From CBDDKS01 sp965230335 (GTDB lineage Bacteria; Pseudomonadota; Gammaproteobacteria; Enterobacterales; Kangiellaceae): 64,000 nt of DNA. Position numbers and translations under genes: made by a program. The stretch lies in the NCBI GenBank assembly GCA_965230335.1, contig CBDDKS010000006.1, forward strand, positions 744,001 to 808,000, read 5' to 3'. Positions 9,801 through 19,234 of the stretch are shown here, piece after piece. Each line of letters begins with the position of its first letter. Within the stretch, counting starts at the first letter, position 1. A model generated the notes under the pieces. The model was given only the letters and a program-made list of their open reading frames with translations. It was not told where the DNA came from and ran no database searches.

Positions 9801-11977
9801 TGTGCCTGACCTCGGTCATTGTAATCACTAAACTGTGTGATGTGTCCAAGAGCATTCGTGATTTTAATGATATGACCTGAGCTGTTGTATTCTGTCGTCA
9901 CCACATCATTCACATCAGCTCTTGGTCCATCTACTGTCATGGTTTTGGTTAAACCATTCGCAAAATCTGTATAGCTGATACTCGATGTTCTCACTTCATT
10001 TGTGATTCGGTCTGTCACACGAGTTTGAATCAGTCGTCCTCTGGCGTCGTAATCATTATCAGTAATCGTTGTATCAGTGGTAGTCACATCGGGAAGGTTC
10101 AAGTTGGTATCCCAGGTCATTGTGGTGGTTTGCTCATTCGCACCCCCTTTACCTGAAACCACTTTTAAGATTCTGCCCTCTGCATCGTAATCATAATCCG
10201 TCACATTATCCTGCCAATCTGTTGTGGTGTTGACATAACCCAAACTGTCATAGGTCGTTGTCTGACTGGCAGCGGCACATGTACCCGCTGCATGACCAGC
10301 CACACCCGTTGACTGCCATCGCTCTCCAACACGTTTAAATGTGTAAGTCGTCTGCTTGTCATTGGCATTCTTCGTCACAACATCTCTGTACTTCACACCA
10401 TTCGTTTCATATTCCGTTCGGCTTAATATTTCAAAGCGCTCCTGATTGTTACCATGGTAACTCACCCTGGCAACATCACTGTCTGACTCATACTCCCAGC
10501 TCGCAAATACATCACCATTTTCATCGGTGATACTTCTTAAGCGTGCACCACTACCCAAAGAATCATAAGTGTAGTGTTTACTGTGTGTCATGGTTGAGCT
10601 GCTGTACCGAACCTGGGTTAAACGCTCACTGCTGTCATGAAAGTAAGTCACCGTCATACCCGGCAAGGTTATATCGTTAATTAAACCCGATGACTTATAA
10701 CTCAAGCTCATACTTTGTCCAGTATTCTTCTGCACCTGGGTTAAACGTGATTCTGCATCATAACTGTACGTCAGCTTCTCTCCATAAGGCTCTTCAACGG
10801 AAACCAAATAACCATGCTCCCCATCAAACTTTCTGATCCGTCCTCCATCGACAAAGCACCAAACACCTTCAGCTTCAATATAACGTAAATCAAAAGCCTT
10901 ATCAGAGGCATTTCTCCATACATCATCACTACCCAAGGTTAATTCAACACCTTCTCCATCTTCTTTGATAATTGTCACCACACTGGCTTCCTGCTCATTG
11001 GTTGTTGTATTCGTCGTGTATTCATTCACAAGAATCACTGCCTGATGATTACTACGCCACTTGCGTCCAAATTCTGATTCGATATCTTCAAAACTATTGT
11101 ATGAGCGCATCACCACCAATGGCAGACGACCACTGCCCACATAATCGGTCTCACTCTGATACTTGTTACCCGTTGCAATATCTATCGGGTTACCACCCAC
11201 CTTTTTACCCGTATTACAATCATCATCTCCAAGATTCTCCTGTTCATTTTCCAACTTATTATCATAACATTCAAATCTCAACTTATCTGCATTAAAACCA
11301 ATGTAATATGCCTTAACACCTGATGGATAAAAGGTATCAAAATTTTCACCGTATCGTTGTACTCCAGACTCTTCACATAGTTGCTCCGCAGCTTGTTGAA
11401 AATCTTCAGCTCTACACGTTGCTTCATCATTCACCAGCCCTGTTACAAAAAAACAACCCCTCGCGCCGCTTGTCTGCACATGAAAATCAAAATCAGCAAC
11501 CCAGGAAGACATACACGCCCCACCTGTCAAACCTCCATTTTGTATCCATGCCTGACGACAATTTTCTCCAAACTCCGCTCGTGCAGCTTGTACGTTAATA
11601 CCAGATAAACTACGCGCGGGTGGAATATAATAACCCTCCCACTTCGCTGCTCCAAAAACAACACCATCTACTTCAAGCTCATCATACGAAACGTAACCTC
11701 CCATTTTTTGATGACCCAAACTCTTGTCTATAGACAAAACGCCTTTACTTCCTGACTTTAATTCATTAGTAAATCGAGTATAACTACGGATATCATCATC
11801 TACATGAATAGCTTCTCTGTATTTATTTAACTCTGATGCTGGAAAAGTATTAGAATAAACAGACAAACTACTCAATAATCCCAATACACTGATGGATAAA
11901 ATACGGGATAAACGTCTTAACGAACCCTTGCGACTTAACATTCTCATGCGGTTTAACATCTTCTCACGGCCCAACAT
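6866..11977 (-). CDS. Rhs/YD-repeat polymorphic toxin with ADP-ribosyltransferase-like tip
   Basis: 1703-residue protein: N-terminal signal peptide (hydrophobic stretch about residues 27-42), a Cys-containing N-terminal region, a DUF6531-like entry (VGGNPIDIATGNKYQSETDY), many YD repeats (YTYDALNRLTQ type) over about residues 350-1400, the Rhs core end (GRYLQSDPLGLVAG) and the DPLGL boundary near 1486. A Gly/Ala-rich hydrophobic stretch (about 1500-1560) leads to a tip at about 1580-1703. The tip has YYRGD (Arg1588), SPYISITTN (Ser1639) and DDEWLVP (Glu1690), spaced as in R-S-E ADP-ribosyltransferases such as enterotoxin LT-A, including a Phe-Asn segment before the acidic motif. The YD shell is known to encapsulate the toxin. 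Start: GAGG eight bases before the ATG at 11977. No PAAR or VgrG gene is nearby, so export is probably Sec-dependent. Confidence 0.9.
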   Translation of the reverse strand: MLGREKMLNRMRMLSRKGSLRRLSRILSISVLGLLSSLSVYSNTFPASELNKYREAIHVDDDIRSYTRFTNELKSGSKGVLSIDKSLGHQKMGGYVSYDELEVDGVVFGAAKWEGYYIPPARSLSGINVQAARAEFGENCRQAWIQNGGLTGGACMSSWVADFDFHVQTSGARGCFFVTGLVNDEATCRAEDFQQAAEQLCEESGVQRYGENFDTFYPSGVKAYYIGFNADKLRFECYDNKLENEQENLGDDDCNTGKKVGGNPIDIATGNKYQSETDYVGSGRLPLVVMRSYNSFEDIESEFGRKWRSNHQAVILVNEYTTNTTTNEQEASVVTIIKEDGEGVELTLGSDDVWRNASDKAFDLRYIEAEGVWCFVDGGRIRKFDGEHGYLVSVEEPYGEKLTYSYDAESRLTQVQKNTGQSMSLSYKSSGLINDITLPGMTVTYFHDSSERLTQVRYSSSTMTHSKHYTYDSLGSGARLRSITDENGDVFASWEYESDSDVARVSYHGNNQERFEILSRTEYETNGVKYRDVVTKNANDKQTTYTFKRVGERWQSTGVAGHAAGTCAAASQTTTYDSLGYVNTTTDWQDNVTDYDYDAEGRILKVVSGKGGANEQTTTMTWDTNLNLPDVTTTDTTITDNDYDARGRLIQTRVTDRITNEVRTSSISYTDFANGLTKTMTVDGPRADVNDVVTTEYNSSGHIIKITNALGHITQFSDYNDRGQAQTITHADGRVDKLTYHGRGWLLKRENDVNGQKRTSTFTYDNVGQIISQNIQGVQTSFEYDDAHRLTKELYFTDSWDFGGSYYNQPSQTDYPIDIYNDAFDVQQLQQLANNQPMMSQHERYYTYDSASNIIRENVRRGEVSHQVCSDAEAMEYREYLAGQSGTSSGNLDIQVVPLGYQGYDDQNNFGDLCQVQAVEESRQMNYTYDALNRLTQSTGGMTVKYRYNTNNQVTEVEDAKGNISTNTYDDLGRLISSTNREGNTTSYTYNHLDQVIATTDPKGNTTTYVYNGFGEITSQSSPDTGLTTFAYNSAGQMTSRQNANGINTSYQYDALGRVTQEDIGNNITRTYEYDTQRIGYLYRMTDESGSQTYTVNAHGQLTQRTDSITGASFTTQWSYNSNGFLTQIIHPNGFVKKIGYGLNGQLHGIGGSVNGGYWHLFLYMPTYLPFGPMESYAANNMQVIKSKVYDGDYNLKAYGSNHSGNGGIFQHWLDYDANLNITGFKPQNPNMGSSSPTKSYTYDAMDRVTTLNEYNQSTSFNFDANGNRTHQNNAAIYNIDSNSNRLLSHSGTSLLYDNNGNIIQQGNKHYYYNDANRMTSFSQGSTSATYTYNANQQRAKKVTNGQTTYFVYGQGGELIYEQQGSEQRNYIYNGLDLIGMVKNNQIYTIHSDHLGRPEVVTNTNDQPVWQAQNKAFDRTVLFDQIGGLNIGFPGQYWDAEKGSWYNHHRDYDANLGRYLQSDPLGLVAGINTYGYVSHNPLKLVDPLGLEAGTLTATTFIAGGGSTAGGGGFVAAASSSPGIALGLAFAAGYAVGTGISNGYEALFGGSIGTGIYELFNDEPDITAPVPISNSRADSRADHCEIYYRGDVNGLSEFWAPMIRDGDWTQADAFEIIRTQPFGDLAFDHMQDSRGSPYISITTNYMAAAAYASKSGGRVYTITLPPGMAIFNPFNTAAVLHPNGNMYGDDEWLVPVHIPSQYVH

Positions 11978-12299
11978 AACAATAACCTCTTTCTTTTTTT
12001 TAAATAATCAAACTTTACAATTTCAACCGTACAAATAACCTTGTGCTTATTGGCACTCAACCTGATTTGTACTTAAGATACTTTTTTAAACTATCAAACT
12101 TTAGCAATATTTTGCAACACTTTTTTTTCATCTTAATAAATCATCATATTTTTGTCATCTTCCACCACAAAATCACCCATAAAACATAAATAGAAATCAA
12201 ACAGTTAAATCAATCTGGTTAAAAAATAATCAATTTAAAAAATTATTCTAATTCTTATATGAATTGATATGATGGAAGCTTTGTCGCTCTAATTCCAAA
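11978..12299. other. Gene-free AT-rich leader between der and the Rhs gene
   Basis: 322 bp, strongly AT-rich with poly-T/A runs. It must hold the Rhs promoter, but I cannot point to one convincingly. No RNA gene or repeat seen. Confidence 0.4.
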
Positions 12300-13691
12300 T
12301 TATCTTTTGCCAAATTTTTTAATGGCTCGTTTTCGTTTTAGCCTTTGTCTTCGAGTCATTTCCTGTTTTTTACCTTTGTAAGGATTGTCCCCTTGCTTTA
12401 ATTCCAGCTTAATGGGTGTTCCCATAATGTTTAATGATTTAACAAATTGTTTGATTAAATAACGCTGATAGGACTCCGGTAGTTTCTTGGTTTGATTACC
12501 ATGAATCACAATTCTTGGGGGGTTATGTCCACCAGGATGTGCGTAACGCAATTTTATACGAACACCTTTAATCATAGGTGGTGGGTGCTTTGCAATAGCT
12601 ATTTCTAACACCCTTGTTAACTGTGAAGCTGACATTTCCACATTGGCGGCCTGATAGGCTTCGTCTATCGACTTAAACAACTCTCCAACACCGGAGCCAT
12701 GTAATGCCGAAACAAAATGAAGACGTGCAAACTCAGCAAAAACCAAACGTCTTTGAATAGATTCTCGAATGGTGTCACGTGTATCTTCATCCAAACCATC
12801 CCACTTGTTAATCAAAATAACCAAAGAGCGACCTGCACGAATAATGGTGCTTAATAAGTTTAAGTCCTGCTCTGTGATGCCTTCTTGTGCATCCATCACC
12901 ATTAAACAAACATTGGCGTCATTAATGGCTTGTATTGTTTTAATAATTGAAAACTTTTCTACGGTTTCTTTAATTTTGCCACGCTTTCTAACACCCGCTG
13001 TATCGATAATGGTGTAGTTTTTGCCATGTCTTTCCATTTCGATAGAAATACTGTCCCTTGTTGTGCCGGGTTGATCATAAACGACTACTCTTTCTTCTCC
13101 CAACATACGATTGACCAGGGTTGATTTTCCAACATTCGGCCGTCCAATCACTGCAAACACAGGATGTTTTGCCTGCAATGACTCATCAACTTCTACCACA
13201 TCTTCTGCAATAGGCAGTATGACATCATGAGCCAGTCGAGTCATTCCTCGATTGTGGGCTGCTGCTATCGCAACAATATGCTCAAACCCCAAACTATAAA
13301 AATCAGCCATGGCCTGTTCTGAATCGATACCATCAATTTTATTGACTACCAAACAAACCGGTTTATTGCTCACTCTCAATTCATTGGCTAAATGTTCATC
13401 AACCGGTGTTAATCCTGCTCTGGCATCCACTAAAAACAATGTTAAATCGGCTTCCTTGACGGCCTCGCGGGTTTGCTTTGCCATGCTGCCATCAATACCC
13501 ATTTCACCACCAGTGATACCACCAGTATCAATGATGACAAAGGAGTGATTTTCGATGTTTGCAAATCCATATTGTCGATCACGTGTTAAACCAGGCAAGT
13601 CAGCAACAAGGGCATCGCGAGTTCTTGTTAAACGATTAAATACGGTGGACTTACCAACATTAGGTCGTCCAACAAGTGCTACGGTTGGCAT
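12300..13691 (-). CDS. der: Ribosome biogenesis GTPase Der (EngA)
   Basis: Double-GTPase required for maturation of the 50S subunit. The 463-residue protein has two G domains, each with P-loop GRPNVGKST (residue 7 onward and about residue 180 onward), DTGG/DTAG switch motifs, NKID and NKWD base-recognition motifs, and a C-terminal KH-like domain ending in a very basic tail (KKQEMTRRQRLKRKRAIKK). It starts one base after the bamB stop and is the last gene of the yfgM-bamB-der operon, a conserved gammaproteobacterial order. Confidence 0.98.
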   Translation of the reverse strand: MPTVALVGRPNVGKSTVFNRLTRTRDALVADLPGLTRDRQYGFANIENHSFVIIDTGGITGGEMGIDGSMAKQTREAVKEADLTLFLVDARAGLTPVDEHLANELRVSNKPVCLVVNKIDGIDSEQAMADFYSLGFEHIVAIAAAHNRGMTRLAHDVILPIAEDVVEVDESLQAKHPVFAVIGRPNVGKSTLVNRMLGEERVVVYDQPGTTRDSISIEMERHGKNYTIIDTAGVRKRGKIKETVEKFSIIKTIQAINDANVCLMVMDAQEGITEQDLNLLSTIIRAGRSLVILINKWDGLDEDTRDTIRESIQRRLVFAEFARLHFVSALHGSGVGELFKSIDEAYQAANVEMSASQLTRVLEIAIAKHPPPMIKGVRIKLRYAHPGGHNPPRIVIHGNQTKKLPESYQRYLIKQFVKSLNIMGTPIKLELKQGDNPYKGKKQEMTRRQRLKRKRAIKKFGKR

Positions 13692-13692
13692 A

Positions 13693-14928
13693 TTAATGAT
13701 CCGTTGAAACTAACTCGTTAGTTATCTTTTTATCCACTTTAAAAGCCAATAACATTCCACTTCGGCTATAAGTAATGAGCGTTTCATCAACCACTAAAGG
13801 TGTTGCTACAAATCCATTATGCTTGAGAGGAAATTTACAATTACCCAGATGATCGAAGCAGTCATCCGATTCATAATAATGTCCTACATTAAAACGTCCT
13901 AAAAATGCACCATTTTGTTTATCCAACTGGTATAAATAACCTTCATAATCTCCAGTCACCAAATGATCACCAAAAGCAACCAAAGAAGTTACAGCTCGTT
14001 GTTTCAGGTTTTTTTGAGTCCAGAGGGTTTCACCACTATTTCTGTTGATCAAACTCACCAAACTGTCTGCATGAGTCACCAATAAATAAAGACCATCAAA
14101 AGACAGATCTTTTAGAACAGATATATTTTTTTGCCAGCGGGTTTCACCCGTTTGGATGTCAATATATGCGATGTTTCCATTAAATCCACCGACATATAAC
14201 GCCTGCCCTAAAATTAATGGGGAAGTATCCACATCAACCAAACGTTCCAAGTCTGATCGCCCCTTGGGAATAGCAACCTGTTTTTCAAAAACCAGCCGAC
14301 CATCTTCTAACAGCAGAGCCGCTACTTTACCATTGGCAAAGCCAACAAACACAAAGCTATCAACAATAACCGGTGCCGCACCACCTCTTAAGGTTAACTC
14401 AGGCAGCTTTCTATCAAAAAACCAAAGACGTTTACCATCCTCAGCATTCAATGCATAAACCAGTCCATCCACCGTAGTAATCACCACATAACCACCTCCA
14501 ACCGCTGGACTTGAAATGATTTCACTGGATGTTTTTGTGCGCCACTTTATTTCACCATTGGTTTCGGATAAAGCGATGACTTCACCATCCCGTGTTCCCA
14601 AAACCACTAATTCATTCGCAACAGCCAAACCACTCGAAACACGAAGATTCAAATCAACAGACCACAGTGTTTTCCCTTCATCAGCGGATAAAGCCATGAC
14701 CTTACCTGTTACATCCGTTACAAAAATTTTGCCATAGCCATGTGCAGGTTTAATGAAAACCTCTTCTTTTAAATAACCTTTACCGACCTGGACCTGCCAC
14801 ACTTTTTCATAACTGATTTTCGATTCAACAATGGGTGCAGGGTTTGGTTTAAATGCATTATTTTTTGAAGTTGAACAACCTAGCAGGCTTAAAGATATTA
14901 TGGCTATCATCAAGATAAATTTAATCAC
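13693..14928 (-). CDS. bamB: Outer membrane assembly lipoprotein BamB
   Basis: Lipoprotein of the BAM complex that helps insert beta-barrel proteins into the outer membrane. The 411-residue product has a lipobox (SLSLLGC) and an eight-bladed PQQ-type beta-propeller with repeats such as VMALSADEGKTLWSVDL, VIALSETNGEIKWRT and VYALNAEDGKRLWFF. The start is GTG with GAGG seven bases upstream (TTGAGG), and the signal peptide begins right there. It sits between yfgM and der, as in E. coli. Confidence 0.97.
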   Translation of the reverse strand: MIKFILMIAIISLSLLGCSTSKNNAFKPNPAPIVESKISYEKVWQVQVGKGYLKEEVFIKPAHGYGKIFVTDVTGKVMALSADEGKTLWSVDLNLRVSSGLAVANELVVLGTRDGEVIALSETNGEIKWRTKTSSEIISSPAVGGGYVVITTVDGLVYALNAEDGKRLWFFDRKLPELTLRGGAAPVIVDSFVFVGFANGKVAALLLEDGRLVFEKQVAIPKGRSDLERLVDVDTSPLILGQALYVGGFNGNIAYIDIQTGETRWQKNISVLKDLSFDGLYLLVTHADSLVSLINRNSGETLWTQKNLKQRAVTSLVAFGDHLVTGDYEGYLYQLDKQNGAFLGRFNVGHYYESDDCFDHLGNCKFPLKHNGFVATPLVVDETLITYSRSGMLLAFKVDKKITNELVSTDH

Positions 14929-14989
14929 GCGTCAACCTCAAAAAAATAAGTAATAATAATGTTCTCAAAAAGATCTGGCATTGAATGCT

Positions 14990-15691
14990 TTAGGAACCCT
15001 GGTTAATAGAAACTTGATCAACATCCTCGTCAACCGGCTCTTTGGCTTCTATGTTTTGGGAATGATGAGGCTGTGCATAATTTAAATCATTCACTCTTTG
15101 TTCCAGGCTATTTTGACCCAAACCTTCTGATTTTTCCTGCGCCAGCTGATACGCTTTGCGTGCCTTGTCTAATTCTCCACTTGCCAGATAAGTATCCCCT
15201 TTTATTTGCTCAACCAAAGCGACATACTCTTCAGAATCGACAGCATCTAAAATCTTCAATGCTTCATCATATTTCTTTTGTTCATTCAATACCCTAGCCA
15301 ATCGTATTTGAAGAATAGGTGCCAAAAAAGCATCATCCAATGATGAAGTGATATTTTTTAATTCTTTCTCAGCTTCATCCCATTTTTTTTGTTCTGAATA
15401 ATGCTTAGCCAGTTTCAATGCGGCCAAAGTACCATACGTCGAATGTTTGTGCTTTTGTTTAAATTCATTAGCTTGAACGACAAACGATTCCGAATCCTTA
15501 ACATCAATCGTTTCAAACGCTTTATAAGCCTCTGAAGCCTGCGCTTGACGTTGCTGACCATCTTTCTTCCACCAGGTCCAACCACTAAAAGCAACAATGG
15601 CAATAGTAACACCCGCAATAATGGATGTACCGTATTCACCCCACCAAGTCTTTAAACGTTCTATTTGTTCTTCTTCAGTCATGTAATCCAC
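14990..15691 (-). CDS. yfgM: YfgM family TPR membrane protein
   Basis: Single-pass inner-membrane protein with a periplasmic tetratricopeptide domain; in E. coli YfgM is part of the SecYEG-PpiD chaperone network. The 233-residue product starts TEEEQIERLKTWW, has one membrane helix (about 22-42), then TPR-like helices. A GTG start at 15691 has AGAGG nine bases upstream; the ATG three codons later lacks a good site. It heads the bamB-der operon. The upstream partners common elsewhere (ispG, hisS) are not here; instead 300 bp upstream is a plus-strand gene. Confidence 0.92.
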   Translation of the reverse strand: MDYMTEEEQIERLKTWWGEYGTSIIAGVTIAIVAFSGWTWWKKDGQQRQAQASEAYKAFETIDVKDSESFVVQANEFKQKHKHSTYGTLAALKLAKHYSEQKKWDEAEKELKNITSSLDDAFLAPILQIRLARVLNEQKKYDEALKILDAVDSEEYVALVEQIKGDTYLASGELDKARKAYQLAQEKSEGLGQNSLEQRVNDLNYAQPHHSQNIEAKEPVDEDVDQVSINQGS

Positions 15692-16055
15692 AAGATATAA
15701 CCTCTGTAATGTCGTAAATGTATTCTGTTTTTCTGAATGACCCTGTCAATTTGTGGGGTTTAAGCCCCGATGCTTACTATATGCTTCTTTAATGAGTAAG
15801 CATTAGACGTACCTAGTGTATAAGAGTTCTGAAATTCAGCGTAAAAACAATTTAATCACGCATTATAACTAAAAAACACAAAATATATAATCCAACTGAA
15901 CATTTCCCTAAGAAAGGTTATTAAGTAACCTCAGCTACGAATAAAAATATCAAATTGAGTTATTTAAGTGAGATCAGGTGGTTATCATCTGTGTATTCCC
16001 GGTTCCATCGGATAAAATGCCAACTGTCAGCCAACCCAATATTTATCATAACGTC

Positions 16056-16340
16056 ATGTCTCAACAAAGCGACCCCAAAAAGTTATTAAAAAAGCACGAT
16101 AATTTAATTCATTCACAGAACCTGAAAGTGATTAGCCATAACCAACGGGAAGAAGATGGCTGGTATATCAACAGTATTATGGTTGAAGACTGTGATGTAC
16201 CTTTTAAATATAAACGTACGAAACCTTACAAAACGTTAGCAAAAGGACAAAGAGTCAATATGACCTATTATCTTGCACAGGATAGTGTTGCTGGCTTAAC
16301 CTTTGATTATATGAAAGTGGTTAGAATTAAAATCAGTTAA
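16056..16340 (+). CDS. Conserved small protein of unknown function
   Basis: About 94 residues, basic, cytoplasmic (no signal or membrane segment). The central region (NQREEDGWYINSIMVEDCD, then PFKYKR) and the end (MKVVRIKI) look like a compact conserved domain. Upstream in-frame starts exist at 16017 (ATG) and 15978 (GTG), but none has a clear ribosome binding site; I chose the ATG at 16056 because the residues before it look unconstrained. The 360-bp stretch 15692-16055 otherwise holds only a small dyad (15770-15803). Function unknown. Confidence 0.65.
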   Translation: MSQQSDPKKLLKKHDNLIHSQNLKVISHNQREEDGWYINSIMVEDCDVPFKYKRTKPYKTLAKGQRVNMTYYLAQDSVAGLTFDYMKVVRIKIS

Positions 16341-16362
16341 CGGAATATTATAGAATATCGAA

Positions 16363-17454
16363 TCATCCCCCTAAACTTCTTTCGAAAACCCAAAAGCAAC
16401 TTAATAAAAAAATAGGGACATGAGTCACTCTGGAAATCCACACATATGAAAACCGTTTCATTAATACAGTCAATATAAAAAATATTGCTATTAAAAAAAG
16501 TATTTGTCCTATTTCAACACCTAGATTAAATCCTAATAACAAGGCTATATCACTTGCTGCATCATGATTTAAATCATTTAACACACCGGCAAAGCCTAAT
16601 CCATGAATCAGGCCAAAACCAAAAATATCGGCTGTTTTTAATCGACTGACACCACGAAGAATTAAAAAAGCCCCCCAGGCAACACTGAGAGCAATACAGG
16701 TTTCGACAAACCAAGAAGGCAAATAAACTAAATCCAATGCTGCCAATATCAAAGTCATTGAGTGGGCCAGTGTAAAAACACTCACATACAAAAATAACTT
16801 TTTCATTGTAATTTTTTGTTCATCACTGGATTGATTCTTTGCAACATAAGCTGAAAATAATAAAATCATTAAAAATGCGAGATGATCCCAACCAATAAAA
16901 ATATGCACTATACCCTGGTAGATATAAGTCAGGAAATGCCCCTGTTGTTCATTCTTTATTTTGATTGTTCTCTGTCTGTTATCTAAGAGATAAGTTTCTT
17001 TTGAGTGGGATGTTGAATTTTGATAGGTTACATAAACCAAATGTGTTGGATCAATTGTCTGTAAAAAAGAATAACCCATGCTTTCTATGCTTTTTTTACT
17101 TTCAAACTGAATATCCATAGATAACTTTTTTGATTCATTTCCTTTCACCATCTGAATATCAGATATCCTAAAATCAGGTATTTGTTGTCCATTGATTATA
17201 AAGTATGTCTTAACCAAATTGGTTAATAATGTTTTACTCTTTATCACTTCCTGCCACTGGATAGCATTATCATCGTTCACATCCAAAGGTACAACACGAA
17301 CCAAGTCCTGCATGGCCACTGTCCATGACACTGTATAAGTATCACCATTAACATAAATCTCTATTTCAGAAAGATTCTGTACATGAGAATAAGCTGTATT
17401 CATAAAAAAAACGACAAATATCCATTTAACAGCAAAAGAGCATCGACTAATCAT
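16363..17454 (-). CDS. HupE/UreJ family membrane protein with periplasmic N-domain (copy 2)
   Basis: 363 residues from the ATG at 17454: signal peptide (to about AYSHVQ), about 130 residues of periplasmic domain, then seven or so helices with the HupE/UreJ signatures GWDHLAFLMILLF, FTLAHSMTLILAA, HGLGFAGVL and FNLGVEIGQ. The His-rich helices suggest metal transport, but substrate is unknown. The ATG has GGAG ten bases upstream inside the preceding TPR gene and overlaps its stop by eight bases, so the two are translationally coupled. It is the last gene of the DUF4331 operon. Confidence 0.85.
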   Translation of the reverse strand: MISRCSFAVKWIFVVFFMNTAYSHVQNLSEIEIYVNGDTYTVSWTVAMQDLVRVVPLDVNDDNAIQWQEVIKSKTLLTNLVKTYFIINGQQIPDFRISDIQMVKGNESKKLSMDIQFESKKSIESMGYSFLQTIDPTHLVYVTYQNSTSHSKETYLLDNRQRTIKIKNEQQGHFLTYIYQGIVHIFIGWDHLAFLMILLFSAYVAKNQSSDEQKITMKKLFLYVSVFTLAHSMTLILAALDLVYLPSWFVETCIALSVAWGAFLILRGVSRLKTADIFGFGLIHGLGFAGVLNDLNHDAASDIALLLGFNLGVEIGQILFLIAIFFILTVLMKRFSYVWISRVTHVPIFLLSCFWVFERSLGG

Positions 17455-18529
17455 TTTTTTCAATCTCCAAGTAATTCATTAAAAGAATATTGTTATGCGT
17501 CTTATATGACTCATAATTCGTATTGGCCAACTCTTTTGAATACGCCAGATTATGATTGATTTCTTTTTCCCATAAGGCACGTATAAAAAAATGTGCTGTG
17601 TCTCTGGTTAATGCATAATAATGTATTTTTTCCTGGGCTTGCTGGCAAACCTTTGTATTAAAATCACCTTTTGCCAAACAATAACGAACATTAAGGTCTT
17701 TAGAATCATCATATTGTTCCAACAAAGTCAATGCCTGTTTTTTTTGATGACTGATGAGCAAATAGTCCACTATCTGAATCAGCATTGCACGATAGGCCTC
17801 TTCATTCCTTTCACTATTTTTCAATAGTGTTATTGCTTTTTCAACGTCATGATATTTTAAATATAAATCCATAAGCAATTGACTGGTCCAATTATAAATC
17901 GGTGTATTTTTTTTAAAGTAGATAAAAAGATGTTCCAGTTTTTTAATAGTGCCTGGACTCTCTTCTTTCATACCATGAATCCATAATTGACAAACGCTAT
18001 ATAAAGACAATAAGTTATTCTCTTTTAAAATTTCACAGTATAAACTTACCTGTTCCAGATTTCCTTGTATCATATAAATATTTAATATTTTTACAACAGC
18101 AGAAGAATAATAATGACTCTTGTTATCAATTGTAATAAGTAAATCCAAAGCTTGTTTAAAGTTATGTTGATATTCAAGAATTTCAGAATATTTTAAAAGC
18201 ACCTCATGGTGTTCTTTAATATTCAAGGGTATTTTTTGATAACCTGCTATGGCATAGCCTATATAACGACTCTCATTTTCTTTTTTAGCTAAGGTTAAAT
18301 AATGTTCCAAAAAAGCTATCGCCTGTTTTTCAGAGTTTATTGCTTCAACCCTTGATTCAAATCCAGTAGATTGAAATTGTTTATCTCTTTCACTCAATTG
18401 ATAAACAACATCCTCTAAATCATAAGGTACCGATTTTTTCTGAATGGCTTTATTTTTATTATGATATAAACCAACCATCATAATCACTGCACAATACAAC
18501 ACATAAGGTAAAGTTTTTTTAATAGTCAT
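17447..18529 (-). CDS. Membrane-anchored TPR-like protein
   Basis: 360 residues; one N-terminal membrane helix (about residues 8-24, MMVG-containing) followed by an all-helical region that reads as degenerate tetratricopeptide repeats (KQALDLLITIDN, EKAITLLKNSER, KQALTLLEQYDD). Probably anchored in the inner membrane with the repeats in the periplasm, acting as a scaffold. Overlaps the HupE-like gene by eight bases and follows the Ig-like lipoprotein by about 119 bp. No enzymatic motif seen; family name not known to me. Confidence 0.75.
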   Translation of the reverse strand: MTIKKTLPYVLYCAVIMMVGLYHNKNKAIQKKSVPYDLEDVVYQLSERDKQFQSTGFESRVEAINSEKQAIAFLEHYLTLAKKENESRYIGYAIAGYQKIPLNIKEHHEVLLKYSEILEYQHNFKQALDLLITIDNKSHYYSSAVVKILNIYMIQGNLEQVSLYCEILKENNLLSLYSVCQLWIHGMKEESPGTIKKLEHLFIYFKKNTPIYNWTSQLLMDLYLKYHDVEKAITLLKNSERNEEAYRAMLIQIVDYLLISHQKKQALTLLEQYDDSKDLNVRYCLAKGDFNTKVCQQAQEKIHYYALTRDTAHFFIRALWEKEINHNLAYSKELANTNYESYKTHNNILLMNYLEIEKND

Positions 18530-18648
18530 TGTCTTGGATAAAGAATTCTTTTAGATAAAGAGGAGCGTTTTATTTCTCCTCATCGTTTGATTAAATGAAT
18601 AGGAAAAGTTGAGATAAAAGATAAACCTAAGTTACACTCATAAGTCTG

Positions 18649-19206
18649 TTAATTTGAGTTATCAATTAAATCATCAAACTCGTTTTCATCGTCAACATCC
18701 TGTATTAATTCAATCGCATTGACTAATACGGGATTCTCATTATTGTCCAAAGCAAAAGTAGACCGTATGAATGCATTGGCTGATACTTGTTGTGGAATGA
18801 CGTTTACCAAAAAATCTACACGAGTAGACAATCCACCTGCATCAGTGACCCATAAAATGACATCTGATTCACCTAGATTATCATCGACTGGTGTAATACT
18901 CAGTGTTGCACTGTCATCCATAACGTCAGACACGCTGATATTGTCGATTAATGTATTATTCGATGAAATAAAACGAAACCGAAGATTTTCGATAGATGTT
19001 CTATCATCACTTACATGTATGATGACAGAAGTATCTACCGTGTTTGCACTGATGGTTATATCATCAATGGGGTCTACCATGGGAGGTCGATTTAATTGAC
19101 TACCACAAGCAAACAGCAGCATCGTGATACCAAGTAAAATGGCTTTTTTCAGAGTAATAATTTCTTTCATGGCAATGACTCTTTTCATAACAATGACTTT
19201 TTTCAT
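18649..19206 (-). CDS. Lipoprotein with Ig/cadherin-like domain
   Basis: 185 residues with a lipobox (LLFACG, Cys at about residue 34) and one beta-sandwich-like domain (PPMVDPIDDITISANT ... DDNLGESDVILWVTDAGG) typical of Ig-like or cadherin-like extracellular modules, then an acidic C-terminus. The N-terminus contains three in-frame ATGs in a decaying 18-nt tandem repeat; the first (19206) has GAGG ten bases upstream, so it is a usable start, but the signal peptide needs only the third. Lies 28 bp after the DUF4331 gene, so same transcript. Confidence 0.75.
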   Translation of the reverse strand: MKKVIVMKRVIAMKEIITLKKAILLGITMLLFACGSQLNRPPMVDPIDDITISANTVDTSVIIHVSDDRTSIENLRFRFISSNNTLIDNISVSDVMDDSATLSITPVDDNLGESDVILWVTDAGGLSTRVDFLVNVIPQQVSANAFIRSTFALDNNENPVLVNAIELIQDVDDENEFDDLIDNSN

Positions 19207-19234
19207 AATGAAGGTACCTCAACTATTTTTTATA

